From Anaerolineaceae bacterium (GTDB lineage: Bacteria > Chloroflexota > Anaerolineae > Anaerolineales > Anaerolineaceae), in contig PABH01000049.1 in the NCBI GenBank assembly GCA_002702705.1, forward strand, positions 1-64,000: a stretch of 64,000 nucleotides of DNA. Reading direction: 5' to 3'. Positions 34,798 to 43,161 of the stretch are shown piece by piece. Each line of letters opens with the position of its first letter. The first letter of the stretch is position 1. Both the position numbers and the translations under genes were made by a program. The notes beneath the pieces are model-generated. The model had not been told where the DNA came from. It searched no databases and saw only the letters and a program-made list of their open reading frames with translations.

Positions 34798-35463
34798 ATG
34801 TTAGATAACAAAATCCGATACCTGCAAATTGCATTTAATAAGGATACGCAGCAGGTGCGGAAAATTTTACCCCTCATTCCCGAAAGGCCTAATATCTTTA
34901 TTGAAGCCGGTACACCGTTTATTAAAGAAGAGGGTATGAACGGGGTTTCCGCTATTCGCCGTTTATGGAAGGGCCAGATTGTGGCTGACCTGAAAACGAT
35001 TGATGGTGCTGAAGGTGAAGTGGCAATGGCTGTTCAATCCGGGGCAAACGCAGTGACGGTTGCCGGAAGCTGCCCTACCGAGACTCTCGACCTGTTTATC
35101 CAGGCTTGTGAAGCCTCTGGGGTCTACTCGATGATTGATATGATTGGTGTGGAGGATCCATTACAGGTCATGCGGCCGTTGAAAAAGCCGCCTGATGTGG
35201 TTATTATTCACCGTGGACGGGATGAAGAATCGACCCGTGGTAAAGTGATCCGTTATAAACAGATTAATAAAATCCGCAGTAAATATGATGTTTTGATTGC
35301 GGCGGCAGGTGGAATTGACCTGCACGAAGCGCGCAGTGCCATTTTTAATGGTGCGAATATTGTGGTGGTTAACCTGGTAAGTCCGGTAGATGGCTGGGAA
35401 GGGATTGATGTTACCGGTGATGTGAAAGCCAGTGTGTTAAAGTTTATCGAAACATTGGATTAA
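34798..35463 (+). CDS. HUMPS family (hexulose-6-phosphate synthase / OMP decarboxylase-like) protein
   Basis: 221 aa from ATG 34798 with AAAGG at 34789-34793; upstream in-frame ATGs lie within the slipin gene. A TIM-barrel fold with the family metal/catalytic motif ADLKTIDGAE (D-x-K-x-x-D), FIEAGTPFIKEEG at the first phosphate strand and AAGGIDLHEA followed by VVVNLVSP at the phosphate-binding end. Family members are hexulose-6-phosphate synthase (formaldehyde fixation, or ribulose 5-phosphate formation) and 3-keto-L-gulonate-6-phosphate decarboxylase. No phosphohexuloisomerase is adjacent, so the choice is open. It closes the slipin operon before a strong terminator. Confidence 0.85.
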   Translation: MLDNKIRYLQIAFNKDTQQVRKILPLIPERPNIFIEAGTPFIKEEGMNGVSAIRRLWKGQIVADLKTIDGAEGEVAMAVQSGANAVTVAGSCPTETLDLFIQACEASGVYSMIDMIGVEDPLQVMRPLKKPPDVVIIHRGRDEESTRGKVIRYKQINKIRSKYDVLIAAAGGIDLHEARSAIFNGANIVVVNLVSPVDGWEGIDVTGDVKASVLKFIETLD

Positions 35464-35477
35464 TTTTAAACGGAATC

Positions 35478-35510
35478 AAAAGACCGCAGTTGGGTTATCT
35501 GCGGTCTTTT
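35478..35510 (+). terminator. Rho-independent terminator of the slipin operon
   Basis: AAAAGACCGCAG (35478-35489), 9-nt loop, CTGCGGTCTTTT (35499-35510) then TAC. Perfect 12-bp stem. Confidence 0.92.
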
Positions 35511-35625
35511 TACTTTAAGTCACATCGAGAATTTCAATTATCTTTGTACATCACGTGTAAATTATGACAAAAAAAGTAAATAATTAAGAGGTAAGCGTTA
35601 TGAAATATTAGGAAAGGATGAACAA

Positions 35626-36381
35626 ATGACTGAATTTAAGAATAAAGTAGCGATTGTGACCGGCTCTGGATCAGGAATTGGTAGAGCATGCGCGGTTCTT
35701 TTTGCAAAAAAAGGGGCAAAAGTTGTTATTTCCGATGTCGATGAAAAGGGCGGCAAAGAAAGTGTCGATCTGATAAAAAAGGATGGCGGCGAAGCCACTT
35801 TTATTAAAGCGGATGTTTCAAAACCGGAAGATTGTGAAGCGCTGGTCAAAAAGACGGTTGAGGCTTATGGCCGTTTGGATGTTGGGGTAAATAATGCCGG
35901 GATTGGCGGAGAGGCCAATCTGACGGGTGATTATTCCCTTGATGGCTGGCATAAGGTGATCAATATTAATCTGAATGGTGTATTTTACTCTATGAAATAC
36001 GAGATCACGGAAATGTTAAAACACGGCGGTGGGAGCATCGTTAACATCGCTTCTATTTTGGGTCAGGTCGGTTTTGCGACCGCATCGGCCTATGTCGCCG
36101 CCAAACATGGGGTGGTGGGCTTATCTCAAAATGCAGCCCTGGAATATTCTGCCCAAGGAATTCGCGTTAATTCCGTTGGCCCAGGGTTTATCCGCACACC
36201 TTTGTTAAAAGACATGGAAGAGGATAAGGATACGATGGATATGTTAATTTCCCTGCATCCCATTGGCAGACTGGGACAGGCGGAGGAAGTGGCCGAATTG
36301 GTGGTATGGTTAGCATCCGATAAAGCCTCCTTTGTAACGGGTGCCTATTACCCGGTCGATGGTGGGTATTTAGCCCGCTAA
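35626..36381 (+). CDS. Short-chain dehydrogenase/reductase (SDR)
   Basis: 251 aa. Classical SDR motifs: TGSGSGIGRA cofactor loop, DVSKPED, NNAGIGG, catalytic Ser in NIASILGQ, Tyr-x3-Lys in SAYVAAKHG, and PGFIRTPLL. An Asp (SDVDEKG) at the end of strand 2 suggests NAD(H) preference. ATG 35626 follows AAAGGA. Oxidises or reduces an alcohol or sugar; closest in pattern to glucose-1-dehydrogenase-like enzymes, though substrate cannot be read from sequence. Followed by a two-way terminator. Confidence 0.94.
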   Translation: MTEFKNKVAIVTGSGSGIGRACAVLFAKKGAKVVISDVDEKGGKESVDLIKKDGGEATFIKADVSKPEDCEALVKKTVEAYGRLDVGVNNAGIGGEANLTGDYSLDGWHKVININLNGVFYSMKYEITEMLKHGGGSIVNIASILGQVGFATASAYVAAKHGVVGLSQNAALEYSAQGIRVNSVGPGFIRTPLLKDMEEDKDTMDMLISLHPIGRLGQAEEVAELVVWLASDKASFVTGAYYPVDGGYLAR

Positions 36382-36396
36382 ATTTTCATACAAGAT

Positions 36397-36436
36397 AAAA
36401 AAGACGAGATATCGGAACAGATATCTCGTCTTTTTT
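36397..36436. terminator. Bidirectional terminator between SDR and CPBP genes
   Basis: A 17-bp perfect stem: AAAAAAGACGAGATATC (36397-36413) and GATATCTCGTCTTTTTT (36420-36436), 6-nt loop. A-run on one side and T-run on the other let it serve both convergent genes. Confidence 0.93.
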
Positions 36437-36455
36437 ATCTCTATATTGGAAATTC

Positions 36456-37265
36456 TTATGAAATTGTGCTGCTTTTTTCTTCCGATACAACCCAAATCAA
36501 AACCGCCAAAAGCCACCACAACAGGATATAAACACTTTCCGCAAACAGACTGAGGTCAAACAATTCACCGGTAAAATTGATCATAAAATGCAGGAAAATG
36601 GCGGAGAGTGTGCTGCGGTTCGTTTTGGTGAAGACCCAGGCCATCACAATTGACATCGGGATTTTATCCAACAGAAACAACCAAAACGGCAGGGTGCCCA
36701 CACCAAGCCCATGCTGGTAACTGCCCTGGATGCCAAACAACGGCAGGTGCCAGATCATCCAGATGATGCCAATCCAAACCCCGGCTTTTAAGGGGTTTAT
36801 TTTTTGTTGAAGTTTGTTTTGTAAATAACCACGCCAGGCCATTTCCTCCGGGATGGGGCCAAAAATTAATAAAAAAAAGGCAAAACCGAGCAGACTTAAA
36901 ACCTGCCCGTGGTAGGAATTTAAGCCAACTGCGGTAAGCCCTGTTCCTCCAAAGAGGATATCTACCCCAGCTGCGGTAAAGGTCAGCACGGGTACCAGGC
37001 AAAAAATGACCCCATACCACGGCCAGCTTATGCACTTAAATTTAATCAGCCGCTGCCAGTAATCATTTTGTTCCGCTTTGTTCTCTCGCAAAAACAGGAA
37101 AAACAAGGTAACCAGGAGTGGAACAGCACCCCCCAGGTAATGCAGGATGGAAACACTTAAACCAGACTTGTTTTGTGAAATAAAAATGGCTGGAATCCAA
37201 AATAACCAGGAGAGGCCAATCACAAGGAGCATATATAACCCAATTTTGTTTTTATTTTTCATCAT
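36456..37265 (-). CDS. CPBP family intramembrane metalloprotease
   Basis: 269 aa with about eight membrane helices. The active-site motifs of CAAX prenyl-protease-like/bacteriocin-processing enzymes are present: PEEMAWRGYL (E-E-x3-R), WHLPLF and the third motif HFMINF near the end. ATG 37265 is paired with another ATG at 37262. Hydrolyses peptide bonds inside the membrane; substrate unknown. A truncated relative is left as a remnant at 42.8-43.0 kb. Confidence 0.92.
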   Translation of the reverse strand: MMKNKNKIGLYMLLVIGLSWLFWIPAIFISQNKSGLSVSILHYLGGAVPLLVTLFFLFLRENKAEQNDYWQRLIKFKCISWPWYGVIFCLVPVLTFTAAGVDILFGGTGLTAVGLNSYHGQVLSLLGFAFFLLIFGPIPEEMAWRGYLQNKLQQKINPLKAGVWIGIIWMIWHLPLFGIQGSYQHGLGVGTLPFWLFLLDKIPMSIVMAWVFTKTNRSTLSAIFLHFMINFTGELFDLSLFAESVYILLWWLLAVLIWVVSEEKSSTIS

Positions 37266-37282
37266 CTTTTTTTGTTAACGTT

Positions 37283-37411
37283 TTATTTGGGTAGTAGTTG
37301 TTTGGGATCAAATTGAATGGAACCTTCCAGCCAAATAATCAGATCCGTTTTTTGATAGGTTGATTTCATTTTAATTCCCTCAATCCGCGCTGAGATATCG
37401 TAAAAGCGCCA
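37283..37411 (-). pseudogene. Possible C-terminal remnant or tiny ORF
   Basis: A minus-strand frame reads RFYDISARIEGIKMKSTYQ, continuing KTDLIIWLEGSIQFDPKQL to a stop at 37283. It looks protein-like but is bounded upstream by a stop at 37412-37414 with no start except an internal ATG (37369, giving 28 codons). It may be the tail of a deleted gene. No homologue recognised. Confidence 0.35.
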
Positions 37412-37555
37412 TTAAATTATAGAACCAACTTGAATGTGCATACCCAACCAAATGACCAGTATTATTCCCAACTTTCCTTGAGGAAAAACAAACCCTCCCT
37501 TTATACACCAAGGTTGTAAGATTAAATTAGAAAATCAAATCTTTTTGGAGTGTGT

Positions 37556-40075
37556 ATGAAACAATCAATCATTATTCGGAATGCCCGCCTGCATAATCTA
37601 AAAAATGTTACGCTTGAAATTCCAAAAAACCAGCTTGTTGTTCTGACTGGGTTATCCGGATCAGGAAAGTCCACCCTCGCTTTTGACATCCTGCATAAGG
37701 AAGGCCAGCGCCAATATATGGAATCATTGGGTTTGGTTACGGATGGATTAACGAAACCTCCCGTTGATTCGATCACCGGTTTGTCGCCTTCGATCAGTGT
37801 CGATCAACATTTGACGAACCACAGCCCGCGGTCTACGGTCGGTACGGCTACGGAGGTTTTTACTTATTTAAGGATCTTGTTTGCCCGGCTGGGACACCGG
37901 CCCTGTCCCAATTGCAGGAAGGATGTACCGCCGCCAATGTATGATTTTCCTGAAAACTGGCAGGATGAATCAGATGAAAGTTTGGATGGTTCCATTCCCT
38001 GCCCGCACTGTGGAGCCGCGCTGCCAGAAATGGGGATGGCGAACTTCTCTTTTAATAAACCAGCCGGGGCCTGCCCAACCTGTACGGGATTGGGTGTGAT
38101 GCGCCAGGTGCTGATAGACCGGGTGATTGATGAAAACAAAAGTATTCCGGAAAATGCAATTGATGGTTGGATTGAGTTTCACATCACCCATTACAGCCAG
38201 ATTCTAAAAAACGCGGGTGAGTATTATGGTTTTGAATTTGACCCAACCAAAATCATTAAAGAATACACCCCGATTGAGCGGGATATCCTGTTATATGGCA
38301 CAGAAAGCAAACAGGTTCAACGCCATTTTCCTGGGGTGAAACCACCTTCGGTGAACGCACAGGGACGATTTGAAGGGGTTATTACCAATTTACAGCGCCG
38401 TTACGATGAACATATTACCAATACCGCGTATCGGGAAAAATTGGCACATAAATTTGCGACCCAACCCTGCCCGGATTGTAATGGGACCCGGTTAAGGTCA
38501 GAAAGCCGTGCCGTACAGGTGGCAGGGAAATCGATTATCGAAGTTTCCAATTTGCCGCTGAATGACCTGCACCATTGGCTCAAAAGCCTGCCAGCCCAGT
38601 TTAGTGAAGAAGAAAACCACCTGGCACAGCCGATTTTGGATGATCTGTACGAACGTACCCACCGGCTGCTGGAAGTTGGTGTGGGTTATCTGACATTGGA
38701 TCGCACTTCTCCGACACTTTCGGCTGGTGAGGCCCAACGGTTGCGGTTGGCGGCCCTGCTTGGGTCCGGCTTAACCGGTGTATTGTATGTGCTGGATGAA
38801 CCTACGATTGGATTACACCAGCGGGATACAGCCCGGTTGATTAAAATTCTGCATCGTTTGCGCGATCTGGGAAACACAGTGCTGGTCGTGGAGCATGACC
38901 TCGAATTGATCAAGGCGGCTGATTACCTGGTGGATATTGGTCCGGGGGCAGGAAAACATGGTGGTCAGATTGTGGCTGCCGGTTCACCTCATGAGGTTGG
39001 AAACACGCCTGGCTCTGTAACGGGTGCCTTTCTCACGCAGTCGGAAGTTGTACCGCTGCCCGAAAAACGCAGACAGCCAAATCACAAAGCGTTAATGATT
39101 CGTGGGGCGCGCCATTTTAACCTACAAAACCTGGATGTAAAAATTCCACTCGGGTTACTGGTGGCGGTCACGGGTGTTTCCGGTTCAGGAAAATCATCAT
39201 TGATTTTTGATATTCTCGATCTGGCTGCCCACCAATACCTGAATCAATCTGCGGAGATCCCCGGTAAACATGAATCGATTTCTGGTTGGGAGTATCTGGA
39301 TAAAGTGATCACGATTGATCAAAATCATATTGGGCGGATTCCCCGTTCAAATGCAGCAACCTACTCGGATACCTTTACCCCAATCCGCGAAGCCTTTGCC
39401 GCAACACCCGATGCAAAAAGAAACAAAGTTAAGGCAAGCAGTTTTTCTTTTAATGTGCCAGGTGGCCGCTGTGAGCGTTGTGAAGGAGCAGGTACCTTGA
39501 GTGTGAAAATGCATTTCCTGCCGGATGTGGAAGTTCGCTGTCCGGCTTGTCATGGACGCAGGTTTAAGCGGGAGACATTGGCAATAAAATATAAAGGATA
39601 TGATATTTCACAGGTCTTAAATATGACCGTGGAGGAAGCGTTAACCTTGTTTGAAGATGTTCCGGCGGCTGCTTCTCGCTTACAAGTCATGGCGGATGTC
39701 GGCTTGGGTTACTTGCAGCTTGGCCAGCCAGCCACCACATTATCGGGTGGAGAAGCACAGCGAATTAAATTAGCCAAGGAACTTGGGCGGCGTGCTACGG
39801 GACGCACGTTGTATTTGTTGGATGAACCTTCCACTGGTTTGCACCCGGCAGATACGAGCCGTTTGTTACTTGTTTTACAGCGGTTGGTAGATACTGGCAA
39901 CAGTGTCATTGTAGTTGAACATAATCTTGATCTGATAAAAGCCGCAGATTGGGTGATTGACCTGGGCCCGGAAGGGGGAGCGGCTGGCGGACGAATTCTC
40001 GCGGAAGGTACACCGGAGGAAGTGGCGCTTGTGGAAGCATCTTTTACCGGGCAGTGGTTAAGGAAAATGCTATAA
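37556..40075 (+). CDS. UvrA-like ABC ATPase lacking the UvrB-binding insert
   Basis: 839 aa from ATG 37556 (GGAG at 37547). Two ABC ATPase units in UvrA order: Walker [10 protein letters not shown] (32-40) and VSGSGKSS; signatures [16 protein letters not shown] and [16 protein letters not shown]; Walker B-type [13 protein letters not shown] and [13 protein letters not shown]. Zinc Cys pairs occur at 117/120 and 149/152, and at CERCEGAG with CPACHGRRF. In full UvrA about 110 residues, the UvrB-binding domain, lie between the first two pairs; here only about 28 do. This is the pattern of UvrA2/DrrC-type paralogues, linked to drug or damage tolerance rather than core excision repair. Confidence 0.9.
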   Translation: MKQSIIIRNARLHNLKNVTLEIPKNQLVVLTGLSGSGKSTLAFDILHKEGQRQYMESLGLVTDGLTKPPVDSITGLSPSISVDQHLTNHSPRSTVGTATEVFTYLRILFARLGHRPCPNCRKDVPPPMYDFPENWQDESDESLDGSIPCPHCGAALPEMGMANFSFNKPAGACPTCTGLGVMRQVLIDRVIDENKSIPENAIDGWIEFHITHYSQILKNAGEYYGFEFDPTKIIKEYTPIERDILLYGTESKQVQRHFPGVKPPSVNAQGRFEGVITNLQRRYDEHITNTAYREKLAHKFATQPCPDCNGTRLRSESRAVQVAGKSIIEVSNLPLNDLHHWLKSLPAQFSEEENHLAQPILDDLYERTHRLLEVGVGYLTLDRTSPTLSAGEAQRLRLAALLGSGLTGVLYVLDEPTIGLHQRDTARLIKILHRLRDLGNTVLVVEHDLELIKAADYLVDIGPGAGKHGGQIVAAGSPHEVGNTPGSVTGAFLTQSEVVPLPEKRRQPNHKALMIRGARHFNLQNLDVKIPLGLLVAVTGVSGSGKSSLIFDILDLAAHQYLNQSAEIPGKHESISGWEYLDKVITIDQNHIGRIPRSNAATYSDTFTPIREAFAATPDAKRNKVKASSFSFNVPGGRCERCEGAGTLSVKMHFLPDVEVRCPACHGRRFKRETLAIKYKGYDISQVLNMTVEEALTLFEDVPAAASRLQVMADVGLGYLQLGQPATTLSGGEAQRIKLAKELGRRATGRTLYLLDEPSTGLHPADTSRLLLVLQRLVDTGNSVIVVEHNLDLIKAADWVIDLGPEGGAAGGRILAEGTPEEVALVEASFTGQWLRKML

Positions 40076-40076
40076 T
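40068..40076 (+). promoter_or_regulatory. Extended -10 promoter for the 40106 methyltransferase
   Basis: TGCTATAAT (40068-40076): TG, one base, consensus TATAAT. It overlaps the stop codon of the UvrA-like gene and lies 29 bp before the TTG start. No good -35, as is usual for extended -10 promoters. Confidence 0.55.
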
Positions 40077-40105
40077 CACTGAAAATAAATTTTGGCAGGT
40101 GAAAA

Positions 40106-40840
40106 TTGAATCTTTTTTTTGAAATTCACAAAGATTTACCCCGGGAAGGCCCCGGTGATCCGCTTTCGACTGAAAGGGCTTTTCAAGTTATTCCTGATTT
40201 ACCAGTGAATCCAACCATATTGGATATCGGTTGTGGGCCGGGAACACAAACCGTGCAGTTAGCCAAACTTTCCAATGGTACGGTGTATGCGATTGATATG
40301 CACCAACCTTTTTTGGATCAGCTCCAAAACCAGGCCGAAAAACATCATGTAATAAAACAAATCCACCCGCTTAAAATGTCGATGATGGATCTCAAATTTG
40401 AGCCTACCAGTTTTGACCTGATCTGGTCCGAAGGGGCTATTTACATCATGGGTTTCCAAAACGGGCTGGAAAGCTGGAAACCGTTTATCAAACCCGGCGG
40501 ATATTTGGCTGTTAGTGAACTTTGTTGGTTGAAGGATAATCCTCCACAAGAAGTGAAAGCTTATTGGGAAGATGATTATCCGGGTATGAAATCTAACCAG
40601 GAAAATTTAAAGATCATCGAACAGGCCGGGTATACGGTTTTGGATCATTTCTTTTTACCCGAAAACAGTTGGTGGGATCATTATTACAAACCAATCCAAG
40701 AAAGGTTAAATCTACTGCGATCCCAATATGCTGATCAGCCAGAGGCAATAAAAATGCTGGATGCATCACAGCGCGAAATTGATATTTTTAAGAACTATTT
40801 TGGCTGGTACAGTTACGCTTTTTATATTTTAAAGAACTGA
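40106..40840 (+). CDS. SAM-dependent methyltransferase
   Basis: 244 aa, TTG start at 40106 with AGGTG about 6 nt before. Motif I TILDIGCGPGTQTVQLAKL, acidic VYAIDMHQPFLDQL, motif around FDLIWSEGAIYIMGF, and IKPGGYLAVSELCWL. Small-molecule type Rossmann fold. It follows the UvrA-like gene closely, so both could be transcribed together. The acceptor is unknown. Confidence 0.9.
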   Translation: MNLFFEIHKDLPREGPGDPLSTERAFQVIPDLPVNPTILDIGCGPGTQTVQLAKLSNGTVYAIDMHQPFLDQLQNQAEKHHVIKQIHPLKMSMMDLKFEPTSFDLIWSEGAIYIMGFQNGLESWKPFIKPGGYLAVSELCWLKDNPPQEVKAYWEDDYPGMKSNQENLKIIEQAGYTVLDHFFLPENSWWDHYYKPIQERLNLLRSQYADQPEAIKMLDASQREIDIFKNYFGWYSYAFYILKN

Positions 40841-40846
40841 GTTTAT

Positions 40847-40883
40847 AAAGAACCAGCCTGTGGTTCTTTTTCACAGGCTGGTT
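40847..40883. terminator. Two overlapping alternative hairpins between convergent genes
   Basis: Stem A: AAAGAACCA (40847-40855), loop, TGGTTCTTT (40861-40869) then TT, a terminator for the plus-strand methyltransferase. Stem B: AACCAGCCTGTG (40851-40862) with CACAGGCTGGTT (40872-40883), a perfect 12-bp stem that excludes stem A and suits the minus-strand peroxiredoxin transcript. Confidence 0.75.
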
Positions 40884-40913
40884 GTATGATTTTGTTATTT
40901 GTTTCAGTAGGGT

Positions 40914-41624
40914 TTAGTCAAAAGCCATCTCCGGCTTCCATTCCTTCCAAACTTTACCCGCCAAGTCCGGGCCGGGGGTGAGGGTTGGTTTGCCGGGCTG
41001 CCAACCGGATGGGGTTACTTCACCGGTTTCCACAACATGCTGGAAGGCTTTCACCTGGCGGATCAATTCACTGACGTTGCGTCCAACCTCAGGGGTAAGG
41101 ACTTCCATCGCACGAATGTTGAAGTCGGGGTCAATGATAAAACGCCCGCGGATATCTACGCCTGCATCTTCATCATAAACGCCGTAAACGGTTCCAACGC
41201 GACCGCCTGCATCTGAAAGCAAGGGGAAAGGTACACCGCCGTCCACCATTTTGGACAGCTCTTCTTCTTGCCAAATTTTGTGGCTAAAGCGGCTGTCGGT
41301 GCTGATTGCCACGACTTCCACGCCCATCGCCTGTAATTCATCGTATTTAACGGCAACTGCCGTTAGTTCGGTCGGTCAAACAAAGGTGAAATCACCCGGA
41401 TAAAAGCAGACAACGATCCACTTACCCTTATGATCTGACAAACGAACATTTTTAAACCCACCTTCAAAAAACGCACTTAATTCAAAGTCAGGTGCTGGTT
41501 TACCAACTTTTGCTAACATTTTTTGTGTCTCCTTTCCATTTTGCACAGGTTCAGCCGCAGATTTTGTTTCTTCCGTCTGAATCACACCTTTGGATGGCTT
41601 GACACAGCCATCTTTCTTTTCCAT
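40914..41624 (-). CDS. Selenocysteine-containing peroxiredoxin (AhpC/Prx family), TGA read as Sec
   Basis: 236 aa if TGA at 41376-41378 is read as selenocysteine (residue 83). Before it: [19 protein letters not shown] and FYPGDFTFV; after it: [50 protein letters not shown] and [15 protein letters not shown]. This is a continuous peroxiredoxin in which U replaces the peroxidatic Cys of FTFVCPTEL. The two halves keep one frame and full-length conservation, and a small hairpin sits 17 nt after the TGA. The usual resolving Cys in GEVCP is Thr. ATG 41624 has AAGGAAGG; an internal ATG 41519 also has AAAGGAG and would give a 201-aa form with Sec48. No sel genes are in this window. Reduces peroxides. 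Confidence 0.9.
41349..41364 (-). promoter_or_regulatory. SECIS-like hairpin downstream of the Sec TGA
   Basis: On the minus strand AACGGC, loop AGTT, GCCGTT form a perfect 6-bp stem whose loop starts 17 nt after the TGA and carries a G in its second position. Bacterial SECIS elements have a short apical stem-loop within about 16-37 nt of UGA with G early in the loop, so this fits. Confidence 0.7.
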
Positions 41625-41670
41625 AACGTTACCTTCCTTTCAGAGTACACAATAACAAAATCACAAATTT

Positions 41671-41720
41671 ATTGTAGCAGTTTTAATAACAAATTCAAAT
41701 TATTTGTGACAAAATTGTCA
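41671..41720 (-). promoter_or_regulatory. Promoter and palindromic operator candidate of the selenoperoxiredoxin gene
   Basis: Minus-strand -35 TTGAAT (41693-41698), 16-nt spacer, -10 TACAAT (41671-41676), giving a leader of about 40 nt to ATG 41624. Just upstream a perfect palindrome TGACAA-AA-TTGTCA-like arrangement occupies 41707-41720, a possible regulator site; the protein is unknown. Confidence 0.5.
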
Positions 41721-41906
41721 ATTTATTTGCCAAAGCAGCACTGAAGAAGATGTGGGGGGCAAAAATCGGTTGCATCATCAGGCTTTTACCCCTTGGGCAA
41801 TACAGGTGCTTTTTTTGTTATTATTTAGAAAATAAGAGAATTAAAAAACTTGGCGGAACAAATCCGTGTTTGTGAACGTTATATGATGGAAAGAGAGGTT
41901 ATTTTA

Positions 41907-42797
41907 ATGAAACGCTTATTTGTACTGGCAGTTCTTATTGCCCTGATTCTCAGCAGCTGCCAGGTGAATGAAACACCATCTGTTCCCACGCCTGATTTTA
42001 CGATTTCTCCCACCGAGCCCACCGTTAACAACCAGCTTGACCCAGATCTATTGGGACAGGTCTGGTACTGGCGTGCTTTTTTAAGTAATGATGATTCCCA
42101 GCATATTGTAATAAAAAACCCCGAAGTCTATACCTTACAGTTTATGGAAAATGGTATTGCAACGATGCAGGCAGATTGTAACAACGCAGGCGGAGAATTT
42201 ATTCAGCAAGATTCTTCATTATCGTTTGGTGTGTTAGAGATTACTGCCCAATACTGCGGAGATGATTCCTTCGATATGGATTATACGGGTTACCTGCACG
42301 ACGTCGTGACCTACATCATCGAAGATGGTGTGCTGCACCTTAACCTCAAGATGGATGCAGGAGATATGATCTTTACCGCCGCAGCGGACACGCCGCTGCC
42401 CTTATTGGCAGATTTACAACCGGATGAATTTTCTCTGGTGGGGCCAGTCTGGTATTGGTTGGGTTTGCAAAGTATGGATGATATCCACCATATCGTTGTG
42501 CCTGATCCAACAAATTATAACTTCCAACTGAACCCGGATGGAACAGTGCAAATTCAGGCTGACTGCAACACCGGTTTTAGCGCCTATACCCTTGCAGACT
42601 CATCCCTGGCTTTTGAACCAATCGTTACCACAAAGATGGGTTGTCCGCCGGAATCGTTGGGCAGTGAGTTTGTATCGAATTTGGATTACGTGGTGACCTA
42701 TGTCTTTGAGGATGGTCTGCTTTATTTAAATCTGGCAATGGACGGCGGTAATTTGATTTTCAGTACAGACCCGGAGCCGGGCACACTGCCGTTCTGA
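41907..42797 (+). CDS. Lipoprotein with two tandem META (HslJ-like) domains
   Basis: 296 aa from ATG 41907 (AGAGAGG at 41892-41898); the frame open to 41850 has no site. Lipobox LILSSC after a hydrophobic stretch gives a lipid-anchored Cys near residue 19. Two similar domains follow, each with a VWYW start, MQADCNNAGGEF or IQADCNTGFSAY, and a YLHDVVTYIIEDGVLHLNLKMD or LDYVVTYVFEDGLLYLNLAMD end. META domains occur in heat-resistance or secreted proteins; the precise role is unknown. Second domain is slightly diverged, so an internal duplication is likely. Confidence 0.85.
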   Translation: MKRLFVLAVLIALILSSCQVNETPSVPTPDFTISPTEPTVNNQLDPDLLGQVWYWRAFLSNDDSQHIVIKNPEVYTLQFMENGIATMQADCNNAGGEFIQQDSSLSFGVLEITAQYCGDDSFDMDYTGYLHDVVTYIIEDGVLHLNLKMDAGDMIFTAAADTPLPLLADLQPDEFSLVGPVWYWLGLQSMDDIHHIVVPDPTNYNFQLNPDGTVQIQADCNTGFSAYTLADSSLAFEPIVTTKMGCPPESLGSEFVSNLDYVVTYVFEDGLLYLNLAMDGGNLIFSTDPEPGTLPF

Positions 42798-43161
42798 AAA
42801 TAAAACCGGATGTTAAGGTTCGTTTCGGTATTGAGATTGCCTGTATTACATCTTTACCGATGGGGAAGATCCCATTTCCGGCAAGAACCAAAGGCAGCCA
42901 AATCAACCATGACCATAAAAAGGTCACAACGAAAAAAGGAAATGGAACCAATTCTTTTTATTCATGCAGATTTTCTTTGGATAAATTGTTTTTGGGATAA
43001 CTCCTCGTGTTTACGCAAGATTAAATTAATCGTTGCTCCGGATATTAGTAAAAATAAATTCGTTATCGTAAATCATGATGTGAATTGTTAATCACATATT
43101 TATATTGCTGCTGTGGACTGCATTTGTATAATTAAAAAAACACATTCCATCAGGAAAACAA
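42798..43161. other. 364-bp gap with a gene remnant and a promoter
   Basis: Besides the remnant at 42815-42965, a TTGCTG (43105-43110)/TATAAT (43127-43132) pair with 16-nt spacing precedes the nucleotidyltransferase gene. No intact gene. Confidence 0.55.
42815..42965 (-). pseudogene. Truncated, frameshifted CPBP-protease-like N-terminus
   Basis: A minus-strand ATG at 42965 reads MNKKNWFHFLFSL then stops, but the next frame at a run of T residues continues FVVTFLWSWLIWLPLVLAG, then NGIFPIGKDVIQAISIP, the membrane-helix start of CPBP proteases. Coding sense is lost soon after. A one-base frameshift plus deletion of the rest makes this a remnant. Confidence 0.55.

Noticed and set aside
41376-41378. 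Reading the peroxiredoxin as a pseudogene broken by a nonsense mutation
   Set aside because: The stop is TGA, falls exactly on the catalytic Cys, both sides are well conserved and a SECIS-like hairpin follows; selenocysteine fits better, though sel genes are not in the window.
42810-43091. 93-codon plus-strand frame
   Set aside because: Overlaps the antisense CPBP remnant, lacks a ribosome site and has no recognisable domain.
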